DNA of 64,000 nt from Saccharicrinis sp963666825 (GTDB taxonomy: Bacteria > Bacteroidota > Bacteroidia > Bacteroidales > Marinilabiliaceae), in assembly GCA_963666825.2 (NCBI GenBank), contig OY763044.2:62001-126000 (forward strand). The letters run 5' to 3'. Positions 32,511-42,625 of this stretch are shown piece after piece. The position numbers were made by a program, and so were the translations under genes. The notes under the pieces were generated by a model. It was given only the letters and a program-made list of their open reading frames with translations. It had not been told where the DNA came from and made no database searches. The stretch's first letter is position 1. Each line of letters opens with the position of its first letter.

Positions 32511-33773
32511 ATGAAAGTTGATGTTCTTCTTGGTCTTCAATGGGGAGACGAGGGTAAAGGAAAAGTTGTGGATGTACTAACACCCAAGTATGATGTTATC
32601 ACAAGGTTTCAAGGTGGTCCTAATGCTGGACATACTTTAGAGTTTAATAACATTAAACATGTATTACATAACATTCCTTCAGGCATTTTTCATACAACCA
32701 AAATGAATATTATTGGTAATGGAGTAGTGCTTGATCCAATTAGTTTTAAACAAGAAATAGATGAACTTGAGGCCAAAGGAATGGATTTAACTCAAAATCT
32801 TCTAATTTCTAAAAAAGCTCATCTTATCCTCCCAACACATCGTATTCTTGATGCCGCATCAGAGGCTTCAAAAGGAAAAACAAAAATTGGTTCTACTTTA
32901 AAAGGAATCGGTCCTACATATATGGACAAAACCGGTAGAAACGGATTACGTGTCGGAGATATCATCGGTAATTTTGATGAGAAATATAATGAGCTTAAGA
33001 AAAAGCACGAGCAATTACTTTCAATGTATGATTTCGAGTATAATATTGAAGAATTCGAAAAAGGATTACAAGAAGGAATAGATTGTATTAAGAAGTTTCA
33101 GCTTATTGACAGTGAACATCAAATTAACGATTATATAAAAGCTGGAAAAACAATTTTAGCTGAAGGTGCTCAGGGAACTTTATTAGATATTGATTTTGGA
33201 TCTTATCCTTTTGTTACTTCTTCAAATACTATTTGTGCAGGTGCTTGTACAGGTATGGGTGTGGCTCCAAATAAGATTGGTGAAGTTTTTGGAATATTCA
33301 AGGCTTATTGTACAAGAGTAGGAAGTGGTCCATTCCCAACTGAATTAGAAGATGCAACAGGAGAAGAATTACGTAAGGCTGGTCATGAGTTTGGTGCAAC
33401 TACAGGACGTCCACGTAGATGTGGTTGGTTAGATTTAGTAGCTTTAAAATATTCAGTTATGATTAATGGTGTTACACAATTAATTATGACTAAAGGAGAT
33501 GTTTTAAGTTCTTTTGAAACCATTAAAGTAGCTACTTCTTATATAATTGATGGTAAAGAAACTTCAGATTTTCCTTATGAATTACCAGAAAAGATAGAAG
33601 TTGGATATACAGAACTACCAGGATGGAAAGCAGACCTTACAGGAATGAAATCGGAAGATGAATTCCCTGTAGAGTTGAAAAACTATATTGATTATCTGGA
33701 AAAAGAGTTGGAAGTGCCAATTACTATTGTTTCAGTTGGTCCGGATAGAGAACAGACTATTGTTAGAAAGTAA
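32511..33773 (+). CDS. purA: Adenylosuccinate synthetase
   Basis: A 420-residue enzyme for the GTP-dependent joining of IMP and aspartate to adenylosuccinate, the first committed step to AMP. Motifs: the P-loop GLQWGDEGKGKVVD (8-21), GGPNAGHT, STLKGIGPTYMDK, the switch region EGAQGTLLDIDFG, PFVTSSNT, and GATTGRPRRCGWLD near residue 300. It is complete and ends with VSVGPDREQTIVRK. A strong terminator follows within 25 bases. No purine-pathway neighbour is present. Confidence 0.98.
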   Translation: MKVDVLLGLQWGDEGKGKVVDVLTPKYDVITRFQGGPNAGHTLEFNNIKHVLHNIPSGIFHTTKMNIIGNGVVLDPISFKQEIDELEAKGMDLTQNLLISKKAHLILPTHRILDAASEASKGKTKIGSTLKGIGPTYMDKTGRNGLRVGDIIGNFDEKYNELKKKHEQLLSMYDFEYNIEEFEKGLQEGIDCIKKFQLIDSEHQINDYIKAGKTILAEGAQGTLLDIDFGSYPFVTSSNTICAGACTGMGVAPNKIGEVFGIFKAYCTRVGSGPFPTELEDATGEELRKAGHEFGATTGRPRRCGWLDLVALKYSVMINGVTQLIMTKGDVLSSFETIKVATSYIIDGKETSDFPYELPEKIEVGYTELPGWKADLTGMKSEDEFPVELKNYIDYLEKELEVPITIVSVGPDREQTIVRK

Positions 33774-33795
33774 AATTTCTAAATGAAAATATTTT

Positions 33796-33831
33796 AAAGC
33801 CTGAGTAGTAAATTCTATTCAGGCTTTTTTT
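33796..33831 (+). terminator. Terminator after purA
   Basis: AAAGCCTGAGTAG (33796-33808) pairs with 33815-33827 with one wobble, followed by a T tract. Confidence 0.9.
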
Positions 33832-33902
33832 ATTCATTTACATATGAAAATTGCATTCGCTTTGCAGTTTTAAAACTGATTGTATATTTTCAACCATTCT
33901 AA

Positions 33903-35009
33903 ATGAAATTATATATGCCTGGAATATATGAACCTACATTATTAATTAATTCTGAAATCTGTAAAAGAAATATCAGAGTTATGAATAATAGAGTGAAAAG
34001 CTGGGGTGGTCAGTTTCGTCCTCACTTTAAAACGCATCAGTCTTCTATAATAGGAACCTGGTTTAAAGATGAGGGTGTAGAAACAATTACAGTTTCATCA
34101 TTTAAAATGGCCAAATATTTTGCTGATAATGGTTGGAAAGATATTACAGTGGCATTAACAGCCACAGTTTTAAATAAGGATGTTATAAATTCACTCGCTG
34201 ATAAGATTAATTTGAATATTCTTGTTGAAGATATTGAAACTATAAAAATCCTGGAGAAAGAATTAAAGCATCCGGTTGGAGTTTATATAAAAGCAGATAC
34301 CGGTTATCATAGAACAGGGGTTGATGTAAATGACCTGTCAAATATTAAAATCTTTTTAAATGAATTAAGAGATAAAAAGAATTTAATTTTTATTGGATTT
34401 TTAACGCATGCAGGCAATACCTATAAATGTGTGAGTAGGGAAGAAATAGAACAAGTTTCAAAAATGAGTATAGATAGTTTTCTGTCTTTAATGGTATTCT
34501 TAAAAGATCAGTTTCCTTTAATGCAATTGTCCTGGGGAGATACACCAAGTTGTTCTGTTTATGATAAGTTTAATGGGATTGATGAATTCAGACCAGGTAA
34601 TTTTGTATTCTACGATTATATGCAAACCACAATTGGTAGTTGTGAATTAACTGATATTGCAGTTTGTCTGGCGGCTCCCGTTGTATCGGTTCATACAGAG
34701 AGAAATGAAGTGGTAATACATGCTGGTGCTGTGCATTTATCCAAAGATTTTATTAAGCTTGAAGATGGCTCTGTTTCTTATGGCAAAGTCATTGCTATGC
34801 ATGATGGCGAATGGGATGTAAATAAAGTATATGGAGAAATACGATCACTATCTCAGGAACATGGTATCGTGTCTGTGAAATATGATTGCATTATAGAATT
34901 AAAACCCGGAGATATTGTTGGAGTTTTACCTGTTCATTCATGTCTTACCGCAAATCTTATGAAGAAATTTATCACAACAGAAGGTAACCTTATTCCTATG
35001 ATGGAGTAA
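33903..35009 (+). CDS. D-threonine aldolase / D-serine dehydratase-like PLP enzyme
   Basis: A 368-residue fold-type III PLP enzyme. The N-terminal alanine-racemase-like barrel carries the PLP lysine Lys43 in RPHFKTHQ. KADTGYHRTGV and SWGDTPSC line the cofactor site. The C-terminal domain has the family's metal site HSC in VLPVHSCLTANLM, equivalent to the His-x-Cys zinc/manganese ligands of eukaryotic-type D-serine dehydratase and D-threonine aldolase. It would cleave a D-hydroxy amino acid (D-threonine to glycine and acetaldehyde, or D-serine to pyruvate); sequence does not settle which. Cytosolic. It is followed after 36 bases by the lipoprotein pair. Confidence 0.85.
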   Translation: MKLYMPGIYEPTLLINSEICKRNIRVMNNRVKSWGGQFRPHFKTHQSSIIGTWFKDEGVETITVSSFKMAKYFADNGWKDITVALTATVLNKDVINSLADKINLNILVEDIETIKILEKELKHPVGVYIKADTGYHRTGVDVNDLSNIKIFLNELRDKKNLIFIGFLTHAGNTYKCVSREEIEQVSKMSIDSFLSLMVFLKDQFPLMQLSWGDTPSCSVYDKFNGIDEFRPGNFVFYDYMQTTIGSCELTDIAVCLAAPVVSVHTERNEVVIHAGAVHLSKDFIKLEDGSVSYGKVIAMHDGEWDVNKVYGEIRSLSQEHGIVSVKYDCIIELKPGDIVGVLPVHSCLTANLMKKFITTEGNLIPMME

Positions 35010-35045
35010 AGTATATGTGATTATTGTAAATCTATTAGATCTATT

Positions 35046-36449
35046 ATGAAACAACTTGTACTATTCTTAAGTATTTTATTGGTTTTTACAGCTTGCGCAA
35101 GTAAGCGTTATTTAAAAAAAGGATTAGAACTTGAAAATTCGGGTTTGTATTCGGATGCTGCTAATCAGTATTATAATTCATTAGTAAAAAATATTAATAA
35201 TATTGATGCAAAGATTGGTCTGCAAAGAACAGGCCAGCTTGTTTTGGATGATTATATTGAGAAATTTAAAAATCAATACAATAATGGAACATCCAAAGAT
35301 GCAGTATATGCTTTTATAAATGCTGAGAATTATTATAATAAAATCAAAAAAGTTGGATTAAATCTAATCTTTCCTGAGGAACAAAGAAGTTATTATAAAG
35401 AAGTTCAGGATATTTATTTAAGCTCTTTGTATGAGGATGCAATCAAGGCTTTGGAATTAGAAGAATTTGCGAGTTCAGAGAAGATATTCTCTGAAGTATT
35501 ATCTCTGAATAACAATTATAAAGATGCCAAGTCAAAGTGGATAATCGCTAAATATGAACCTGTTTATCGCGAAGGGAAGCAGCAGATGAATTCGGACATG
35601 TTTCGTTCTTCATATTTTACGTTTAAAAATATAATAGACAATGTGAAAGTCTACGAAGATGCTCTGGAACTAATGAATACCTCTTTAGAAAGAGCTAAAC
35701 TTACTATTGCTGTTAAAAACTTCGAAATTCCCTACAGTTCATATGAAACAGTGTCAGTCAGTTTAAAAAGCAAACTTATTAATGGTATAAATAATCTGAA
35801 TTCGCCTTTATATGAAGTGGTATCTAATACGGTAAAACAAAATGACCCATTTTCATCAGTTAATGGAGTATCTTCTCCCATTGCAATTGAAAAAGATAGA
35901 GATAGTGGTTTGGTAAAGAACTATACAGGAGTTAATACCAAAGCTGTTTTTACAGGTAAGGTATTAAATTATAAGGTTTATAATGGAAAGTTGGCTAAGA
36001 GAGAGAAAAGAGGTTATTTAGAAAGAACGGTAGAATATGTAGATAAAGAAACAGGTGAAAAGAAGAAGAAAAAAGAATATGATAAAGTTAAATATTACGA
36101 ATATGAAATGACCCGTTATGTTTCTATGTCGTTTGAATACAATATGAAACGTACCGATAGAGTGGAGGTACCTTTATCAAATGTGTTCACAGATCAGGAA
36201 ACTGATGAGTTGCATTATGTTGTATATGAGGGTGATTATAAAAAGTTAGTTCCTGGTTATTGGAAATATACAAGTAAAGATAGTAGTGAGGATTACATTA
36301 GTAATAATAGTACTGCTATTAATAATTTACGTGATTTGGTTAAGAGTAATAGAACAGCAAAATCGAGTAGTGAGTTACAAAAAGACTTAATTGATAAGTG
36401 TGTTCATACTATTGTTTCTGAAATATCTAATTATAAACCTGAAAATTAA
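35046..36449 (+). CDS. TPR-containing lipoprotein, partner of the LPP20-type lipoprotein
   Basis: A 467-residue lipoprotein (LLVFTACASK, Cys about residue 17). The first half shows repeated TPR-like helices (LKKGLELENSGLYSDAANQY, EDAIKALELEEFASSEKIFS). The second half is beta-rich and contains a very charged strand region (YVDKETGEKKKKKEYDKVKY) followed by YEYEMTRYVSMSFEYNM. The order TPR lipoprotein then LPP20-type lipoprotein, 12 bases apart, recalls outer-membrane lipoprotein pairs thought to act in curli-like or assembly roles (CsgG/LpoB-like companions), but I cannot assign a function. Probably anchored in the outer membrane. Confidence 0.7.
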   Translation: MKQLVLFLSILLVFTACASKRYLKKGLELENSGLYSDAANQYYNSLVKNINNIDAKIGLQRTGQLVLDDYIEKFKNQYNNGTSKDAVYAFINAENYYNKIKKVGLNLIFPEEQRSYYKEVQDIYLSSLYEDAIKALELEEFASSEKIFSEVLSLNNNYKDAKSKWIIAKYEPVYREGKQQMNSDMFRSSYFTFKNIIDNVKVYEDALELMNTSLERAKLTIAVKNFEIPYSSYETVSVSLKSKLINGINNLNSPLYEVVSNTVKQNDPFSSVNGVSSPIAIEKDRDSGLVKNYTGVNTKAVFTGKVLNYKVYNGKLAKREKRGYLERTVEYVDKETGEKKKKKEYDKVKYYEYEMTRYVSMSFEYNMKRTDRVEVPLSNVFTDQETDELHYVVYEGDYKKLVPGYWKYTSKDSSEDYISNNSTAINNLRDLVKSNRTAKSSSELQKDLIDKCVHTIVSEISNYKPEN

Positions 36450-36461
36450 TATTTTTTTATA

Positions 36462-37418
36462 ATGAGATTTTGTTTATTTATCTTCATCAGTTTATTAATT
36501 GTTTCATGCTCCTCTACTAAAAAACAAGCTGAAATGCTTGAGCAAACAAAGCCATACTGGGTAAAAGAACGTCCTGTTGACAATTCATATTATTATGGAA
36601 TTGGAATTGTACCAAAAGTAGGAGCTCCAATGTTATATGAAGATAAAGCGAAGGAAAGAGCTCTGGCTGATATCTCTAGTCAAATTAGCTCTACTGTTAA
36701 GTCAGAAGCAATATTATATCAGGTGGAGGATAAGAATGGTGTGAGAGACTTTCTACAGAATAGAATTAAATCAGTTTCAGAAGGATTTTTGGAAGGGTAT
36801 GAATACATTGATAAATGGGAGGATTTATCTAATACTTATGCTTTTTATCGTTTGTCAAAAGAGATTTATAAAGAGTTAAAAGCAAAAAGAAAAGCAGAAG
36901 CTCTAAAAGCTGCGAAAGAGAAGTATTTAGCAGGCTTAGAATTAAAAAGAAAGGGTAGTATTGTTCCTTCTTTGGAGCATTTTTCTGCATGTATTGATAT
37001 TCTTAGTGGCTATATGAATGAATATACAAATGTAGAAATAGAAGGAGAGCAAGTTGATCTTGTTTCCGAATCGAATATAGAGATCGCACAGACAATTACG
37101 AACCTTTCAATACATATTAGGGAAAATAGGGTTGTTTCAGGATCTGATGATTGTATCGGTATTTATTATAATAATTCTTTACCTGTTAAAAATTTGCCAG
37201 TAAAATTAGAGTATAGTGGGGGGTATTTAGTGAATGATAGGATTAAGACCGATGATAATGGTTTTGTAAGTATTCCAAATCTCACTAAAGGAGAAAGTTC
37301 TAACAAATTATTAGTAAAAGTAGATTTGGTGTACTTAGGGCGTCAGGTTACCAGAAATTTGTATGTTCGAAAAATTATTGAAAACCAAAAGGCAGCAGAA
37401 TTTACTGTAGATGTATAA
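36462..37418 (+). CDS. LPP20-family lipoprotein
   Basis: A 318-residue lipoprotein (LLIVSCSST, Cys about residue 16). The LPP20-type domain covers about 25-150: KPYWVKERPVDNSYYYGIGI, DKAKERALADISSQISSTV (the A..RAL..IS/A pattern of the family), and YAFYRLSKEIY. A Lys/Ala-rich helix follows (about 140-165), then a predicted beta-sandwich end resembling an Ig/carboxypeptidase-regulatory fold (GYLVNDRIKTDDNGFVSIPN). Related lipoproteins occur on outer membranes and in flagellar or surface-assembly clusters. It is cotranscribed with the TPR lipoprotein and closes the operon with a terminator. Confidence 0.8.
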   Translation: MRFCLFIFISLLIVSCSSTKKQAEMLEQTKPYWVKERPVDNSYYYGIGIVPKVGAPMLYEDKAKERALADISSQISSTVKSEAILYQVEDKNGVRDFLQNRIKSVSEGFLEGYEYIDKWEDLSNTYAFYRLSKEIYKELKAKRKAEALKAAKEKYLAGLELKRKGSIVPSLEHFSACIDILSGYMNEYTNVEIEGEQVDLVSESNIEIAQTITNLSIHIRENRVVSGSDDCIGIYYNNSLPVKNLPVKLEYSGGYLVNDRIKTDDNGFVSIPNLTKGESSNKLLVKVDLVYLGRQVTRNLYVRKIIENQKAAEFTVDV

Positions 37419-37442
37419 TTGAATTTTATTATAGAATATATG

Positions 37443-37474
37443 ACCCGCAATCATGTTTTGATTGCGGGTTTTTT
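37443..37474 (+). terminator. Terminator after the lipoprotein pair
   Basis: ACCCGCAATCA (37443-37453) pairs exactly with 37459-37469, followed by Ts. Confidence 0.92.
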
Positions 37475-37649
37475 GTTTTAAGAGGGTTGTTTATATGTGT
37501 AATATACAGTTAAGTAATAGGTGTATATAATTTAGAATCTTTCTATTTAGTTTATCGGTTTCTTTTATTTTTCTGGTTTGTATTGTAATCGTTAGTGTCA
37601 TATTTCTTTTATAACATAACATTGATAGTTCTATAACTGTTAAAAAAAT

Positions 37650-37679
37650 TTGCATTATAATGTTAGATGTGTAAATTTG
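37650..37679 (+). promoter_or_regulatory. Complete promoter for the isomerase gene
   Basis: TTG at 37650-37652, 19 bases, TAAATTTG at 37672-37679: full match to the Bacteroidota consensus. It implies a leader of about 205 bases before the ATG at 37892. The rest of the 473-base gap (37475-37649) is AT-rich without other signals. Confidence 0.7.
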
Positions 37680-37684
37680 TGTTA

Positions 37685-37830
37685 AATCAAGTTAGTGCGT
37701 TAAGAAATGTATTTGGTGATTTAAGATGCTTTTTATTTGCAAAGATGTAGGGTTGCTTACTGTTTTTGTGTTTTAATAATTATAAGCGTGATATTAAATG
37801 CCGAATATAGAACAGTATTCTAACTTGATT
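37685..37830 (+). promoter_or_regulatory. Possible structured leader of the isomerase mRNA
   Basis: AATCAAGTTAG (37685-37695) is the exact complement of CTAACTTGATT (37820-37830). The 11-bp stem would enclose 124 bases just after the predicted start of transcription. I recognise no riboswitch family. Confidence 0.35.
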
Positions 37831-37891
37831 AAATAGAGTTTTTCTTACACAGAAATTATACAGTTAGAGCGTAATATTTAATAAGTAGAAA

Positions 37892-39343
37892 ATGATTAAG
37901 AAAGTTACAAAAGGAACAGCCAGAATTGGAATATTTGCTGTTGGATACGATAGATATTGGCCACAATTTGAAGGCTTATTAGAGGATATGATGAAAAAAC
38001 ATGAAGTTTTTGAAGGTAGGTTAAAAGAGCGAGATGTTGAAGTTATCGATTTTGGCATGGTGGATAATCCTCAAAAAGCATATGAAAAAGTAAAGGAGTT
38101 GCAATCGGCTAATTTAGATTTGGTATTTTGTAATATGGTAACCTATGCAACTTCAGGAACTTTTGGTGTAATCATCAAAACACTTAATGTTCCTGTAATA
38201 TTAGTTGCCCTTCAGCCACGTAAGGCTCTTGATTATTCTCAGGCTTCAACATATATGCAGTTAATGAATGATGATATTTGTGCAATGCCTGAATTTGGTG
38301 CAGTAGCTGCAAGAATGGGTAAGGAGGTTCCTGATGTTATTATAGGATGCTTGTATGATGATCCTTATGTTGATACTCAATTAGACGAGTATTGTGGAAT
38401 AGCAAAAGTATTAAATACTTTAAAAAATGCTCAATTGGGACATTTAGGGCATCCATTAAATGCGATGTTGGATATGCATACTGACGCTACAATGTTAACA
38501 TCTGCCTTCGGAAGTCATGTAGTAGAGTGTGAGGCTAATGAATTATTTTCTTGTTATTTAAAAGTTACAGAAAATGAAATTAAGCAAGAGGAAGAATTGA
38601 TTCTTAGTTTTTTTGATACTCCGGAACCTGTATCTGACCCAATTGCTGAAAAATTGAAGCCTGAAGATTTACGTGTTGCAGCAAGAGTAAGTGTGGCATT
38701 AAAGAAATTTGTTGAAGAAAGTAAATTAGATGGTTTGGCATATTATTATGATGGACCAGAAGGATCTGAATTAAGAACTGTCTTAACAAATCTCATTGTA
38801 GGTAATTCATTACTTACAGCAAGCGGATTTCCAATGTGTGGTGAGTCTGATATGAAAACACTGATTGCATTAATGATTATGGATCGTTTGGGATTAGGTG
38901 GTAGTTTTGCAGAATTGCACCCAATTGATTTTAATGATGATTTTGTGTTGGTTGGACATGATGGACCTCATAATGTTGCCATTGCAAGTGGAAAGCCAGT
39001 ACTTCGTAGTTTGAAAAAATACCATGGGAAGCCAGGAAGTGGAGCGGGTGTTGAGTTTAATATAAAAGAAGGTCCAATTACAATGCTTTCTATTAACTCT
39101 ACCTATGATGGTAAGTTTAAATTTATAATTGCTGAAGGTGAATCTGTGAAAGGGCCAATTCCTCCTACAGGTAATACTAACACAAGAGGATTTTTTAAGC
39201 CAGATGTTAGAACCTTTTTAACACGTTGGGTAAAAGAAGGACCAACACATCATTTTGCTTTATGTATTGGTCATCATGCTGCCACAATTCAAAAAATTGC
39301 TAATTATTTAAATCTGGAATCAGTTATAATTCAAAAAAACTGA
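37892..39343 (+). CDS. L-fucose/L-arabinose isomerase-fold enzyme
   Basis: A 483-residue protein of the L-fucose/arabinose isomerase superfamily, which interconverts aldoses and ketoses with a divalent metal. The N-terminal Rossmann-like domain starts ARIGIFAVGYDRYWPQFEGL; a middle domain contains GHLGHPLNAMLDMHTDATML; the last third has CGESDMKTLIALMIMDRLGL, FAELHPIDFNDDFVLVGHDG, an acidic-plus-His set fitting the metal site, and a C-terminal AraA-type barrel ending ALCIGHHAATI. The exact sugar is uncertain; in a locus with GH106-like and GH27 enzymes, arabinose, rhamnose-related or galactose-related sugars are candidates. It opens the carbohydrate region and has its own promoter. Confidence 0.83.
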   Translation: MIKKVTKGTARIGIFAVGYDRYWPQFEGLLEDMMKKHEVFEGRLKERDVEVIDFGMVDNPQKAYEKVKELQSANLDLVFCNMVTYATSGTFGVIIKTLNVPVILVALQPRKALDYSQASTYMQLMNDDICAMPEFGAVAARMGKEVPDVIIGCLYDDPYVDTQLDEYCGIAKVLNTLKNAQLGHLGHPLNAMLDMHTDATMLTSAFGSHVVECEANELFSCYLKVTENEIKQEEELILSFFDTPEPVSDPIAEKLKPEDLRVAARVSVALKKFVEESKLDGLAYYYDGPEGSELRTVLTNLIVGNSLLTASGFPMCGESDMKTLIALMIMDRLGLGGSFAELHPIDFNDDFVLVGHDGPHNVAIASGKPVLRSLKKYHGKPGSGAGVEFNIKEGPITMLSINSTYDGKFKFIIAEGESVKGPIPPTGNTNTRGFFKPDVRTFLTRWVKEGPTHHFALCIGHHAATIQKIANYLNLESVIIQKN

Positions 39344-39462
39344 TTTACTCTTTAAAAAAGTGAAATCTAAGTTATGAAACTGGCTGGTATATAAATTTTA
39401 GTGAATAATAGAATATTTATAATCAGCAGTTTCAATTAGCGTATAGAAATAAATTTAAACAG

Positions 39463-42402
39463 ATGAAAAAAAACGCAACCTTCTTCATTGTTATTAGTTT
39501 TTTGTTAATATTATTTTCGGAAACTGTTGTAGCACAAGATAATAGTGCCTATCAATCCTTAGTTTCCGGATTTAAGACACCACCAGTTGAGGCTAGACCA
39601 AAAGTTTACTGGTGGTGGTTAAATGGAAATGTAAATAATGATAGAGTAGTTGAAGAAATAAAATCTATGCACGATGCAGGAATATCTGGTTTTGATATTT
39701 TCGAAATCGGTGTTCCAGAAGGTGATACGATTGTAAAACCAGGTCCGGCTTTTTTATGTGATGAATCACTAGAGTCAATTAAAGTAGCCTTGGAAGAAGC
39801 CGGGAAATACAATATGGAGGTTGGCTTAAATCTGGCAAGTAGCTGGAATGCCGGAGGAACCTGGATTAGTCCGGAACATTCTGCAAAAGCTATATTTTAT
39901 TCGAAAACTATTGTGAAGGAGGGACAGGATAATCAGATGAAATTAAATTATCCTGAAATATCAAAAATAGACAGTAAAGGAAGAGAGCGTTTAATAAATT
40001 ATACAAAAGAAGGAAAGCCTGCTTTTAGTCAGGAAATTGCAGTTGTTGCAGTGCCATTAAAACAATCAGAATCAAGCATAGACGTCAATTCTGTATTGGA
40101 TTTAAGTGAATTTTTTGATGAAGAAAGTGAAACTCTTACGTGGAAGAATCCGGGCGGTCAATGGCAAATTTATCGATTTGTTTGTGCCAATTCAGGCGAG
40201 CAATTAATAATGCCCAGCAAATACTCAAAAGGGCCAATTATGGATCATTTTGATGCCGAATCAACAAAAGCACATTTTACTTATATAATTAGTCGACTTC
40301 AATCTGTTTTGGGTGATTTAGAGTCAAGTGCATTGAACAGTATGTACCTGGCAAGTTATGAGGCGTCAGAGTCAATGTGGACTCCAAGCCTGCCTCAGAT
40401 TTTTGAGAAAATAAATGGTTATCAGATAAATAAATATTTACCCTTAATAATAAACGATTCTATTTATGAGGATCAGATAATCAATAAATTTAAGAACGAC
40501 TTTAGGAGGACTGTTTCTGAATTAATGATTAACAATTGCTACAAAGCAGCAGGTGAAGTTGTTCATCAATATGGCTTAAAAATCAATTCAGAAGCCGGAG
40601 GCCCGGGATTACCTCTGCATCATGTACCTGTAGAGCCATTAAAAGCATTAGGTGTTCTGGATTTACCCAGAGGTGAGTTTTGGGTAAATCTCAACATATT
40701 TAATGATAAGGGGATAGATATTATGCGTGTGGTGAAAGAAATCTCTGCTGCTTCGCATATTTATAATAGAAAATTTGTTGAAGAAGAGGCTTTCACTACA
40801 TTTCAGCACTGGCAGGAATCACCAAAGGATTTAAAACCAGTTGCCGACAGGGCTTTCTGTGAAGGAATGAATAGATTAGTTGTACATGGCTTTACTCATA
40901 ATACCGATGGAGAATCGAAACCCGGTATTGTGTATCATGCCGGAACACATTATAATGATAAAAGAATTTGGTGGCCCAAAGTGAAACCGTTTAATGATTA
41001 TTTATCACGTATTTCATATGTTTTCCAAAATACAGATTTTGTTGCTGATGTTCTTTATTATTACGGTGATGCAATTCCAAATTATGGTGGTCATAAGAAC
41101 AGTCGTTATGCTCCGGGTAAAGGGTATGATTATGAAATAGTAAATACCGAATTATTATTGCAATTAACAGTTGAAAATTCAGAGTTGGTTTTGCCAACAG
41201 GTCAGCGATTTGCTGTGTTATATCTAGAACCGGAACAAGAAATTAATCCATTAGTAATTAATAAGCTGGATGAGTTATTAAAAGCCGGAGCTGTAATTTT
41301 AGGTAATAAACCAGACCGGATAAAAGAGATTGGAAGTTTAGTAAACGTACCAAAAACAAAAGAGCTTATTAATAAATTATGGGAAAACTCCGATAATAAA
41401 ACCATAGAAACAATATTAAAAAAACACAGTGTTGTATCTAATCGCTCAACCTCTGAAGTCTTAAACTCTATAGGACGAGCAAAAGATGTTGATTATATGG
41501 GAGATGAGTTAAATCTGCTTGATTATATTCATTATCAAAAAGATGGTTTACATTTTTACTTTCTAAGAAATACAACAGGAGAAGTAATATCAAGGACTTT
41601 AAGTTTTCGTCAGGACAATAAGTATCCTGAAATATGGAATCCTGTAACTGGTGAAATAAATCCTGTTTCAGTTTATAGTATAAACAATGGTAGAACGGAA
41701 ATTTCGCTTTCGTTTAATGAATACGAATCTGTTTTAATTGTATTTAAAGAAGGACTGAAGTTGAATTTTAGTAATAATGATTTTGAGTTACCAGATAATA
41801 GTGAAGTTGTTTATTTACCAGATGGTTTGGTGCTATTAAATGAAGAATCGAATAAGGTGAAAGGAAGTGCTGCTGCATGTGTTCCGTTAGATGGTTCGTG
41901 GGAAATTTATTTTAATCATCAGATGGGAACTCCCGAAAAAGTGATTTCGAATAAGCTTAAATCCTGGACAGAATCAGACAATCAATCAATTAAGTATTTT
42001 TCAGGTTCAGCTATATATGAAAAAACGTTTCAATATTTTAAAGAGTCAGTAGATTCTTCTATGGTGTTTCTTGATTTAGGTGAAATCGAAACTGTTGGTG
42101 ACGTTTGGTTGAATGGTGTGCACTTGGGAGTGTCATGGTGTAAGCCTCACCGCTTTGATGTAACTGAAATTTTAAAATCAGGGAATAATACTTTAAAGAT
42201 TGAAGTTTGTAATACATGGTCAAACCGTTTGAAAGGTGATGCTGTTACAGGTGAGTCCAATACATATACAAATATCACCAAAACTAATATACAGGGGTTA
42301 AACAGAAATTTTATTGAATGGAAGGATGTTCCGTTGATGAACTCCGGATTGTTAGGTCCTGTAAATCTTATAAAGGCGAATAAATATATTAATAAACCCT
42401 AA
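39463..42402 (+). CDS. GH106-like alpha-L-rhamnosidase, secreted
   Basis: A 979-residue secreted glycoside hydrolase with a signal peptide ending VVAQDN. The N-terminal PPVEARPKVYWWWLNGNV, the (beta/alpha)-type segments MHDAGISGFDIFEIG and NLASSWNAGG, and the later NRKFVEEEAFTTFQHWQES and HGFTHNTDGE blocks are characteristic of GH106 rhamnosidases. The C-terminal 130 residues (YEKTFQYFKESVDSSM, LGEIETVGDVWLNGVHLG, LKIEVCNTWSNRL) form a GH2-type jelly-roll sugar-binding domain. The size fits the family. It would release terminal L-rhamnose from pectin-like or algal polysaccharides in the periplasm. No T9SS tail is present. Confidence 0.82.
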   Translation: MKKNATFFIVISFLLILFSETVVAQDNSAYQSLVSGFKTPPVEARPKVYWWWLNGNVNNDRVVEEIKSMHDAGISGFDIFEIGVPEGDTIVKPGPAFLCDESLESIKVALEEAGKYNMEVGLNLASSWNAGGTWISPEHSAKAIFYSKTIVKEGQDNQMKLNYPEISKIDSKGRERLINYTKEGKPAFSQEIAVVAVPLKQSESSIDVNSVLDLSEFFDEESETLTWKNPGGQWQIYRFVCANSGEQLIMPSKYSKGPIMDHFDAESTKAHFTYIISRLQSVLGDLESSALNSMYLASYEASESMWTPSLPQIFEKINGYQINKYLPLIINDSIYEDQIINKFKNDFRRTVSELMINNCYKAAGEVVHQYGLKINSEAGGPGLPLHHVPVEPLKALGVLDLPRGEFWVNLNIFNDKGIDIMRVVKEISAASHIYNRKFVEEEAFTTFQHWQESPKDLKPVADRAFCEGMNRLVVHGFTHNTDGESKPGIVYHAGTHYNDKRIWWPKVKPFNDYLSRISYVFQNTDFVADVLYYYGDAIPNYGGHKNSRYAPGKGYDYEIVNTELLLQLTVENSELVLPTGQRFAVLYLEPEQEINPLVINKLDELLKAGAVILGNKPDRIKEIGSLVNVPKTKELINKLWENSDNKTIETILKKHSVVSNRSTSEVLNSIGRAKDVDYMGDELNLLDYIHYQKDGLHFYFLRNTTGEVISRTLSFRQDNKYPEIWNPVTGEINPVSVYSINNGRTEISLSFNEYESVLIVFKEGLKLNFSNNDFELPDNSEVVYLPDGLVLLNEESNKVKGSAAACVPLDGSWEIYFNHQMGTPEKVISNKLKSWTESDNQSIKYFSGSAIYEKTFQYFKESVDSSMVFLDLGEIETVGDVWLNGVHLGVSWCKPHRFDVTEILKSGNNTLKIEVCNTWSNRLKGDAVTGESNTYTNITKTNIQGLNRNFIEWKDVPLMNSGLLGPVNLIKANKYINKP

Positions 42403-42625
42403 CTATTAATAAAGAAGTAAGACCGGTCATATACTTCGAAAAGGAAAATGTTAAGCAAATAATTTTGATTCGGATTTGATTGAGAATGACTGTTGAACTG
42501 TTGATTTGTAAGTTTGATGTTTCTGAGATAAAGAATTGGGGACTTCTTATGGAGATAAATTCTTTAAATCAATGGTTTTAACGGTTATCTCAATAAATCA
42601 TGACTGAAAAGTTATGTGCTTATAG

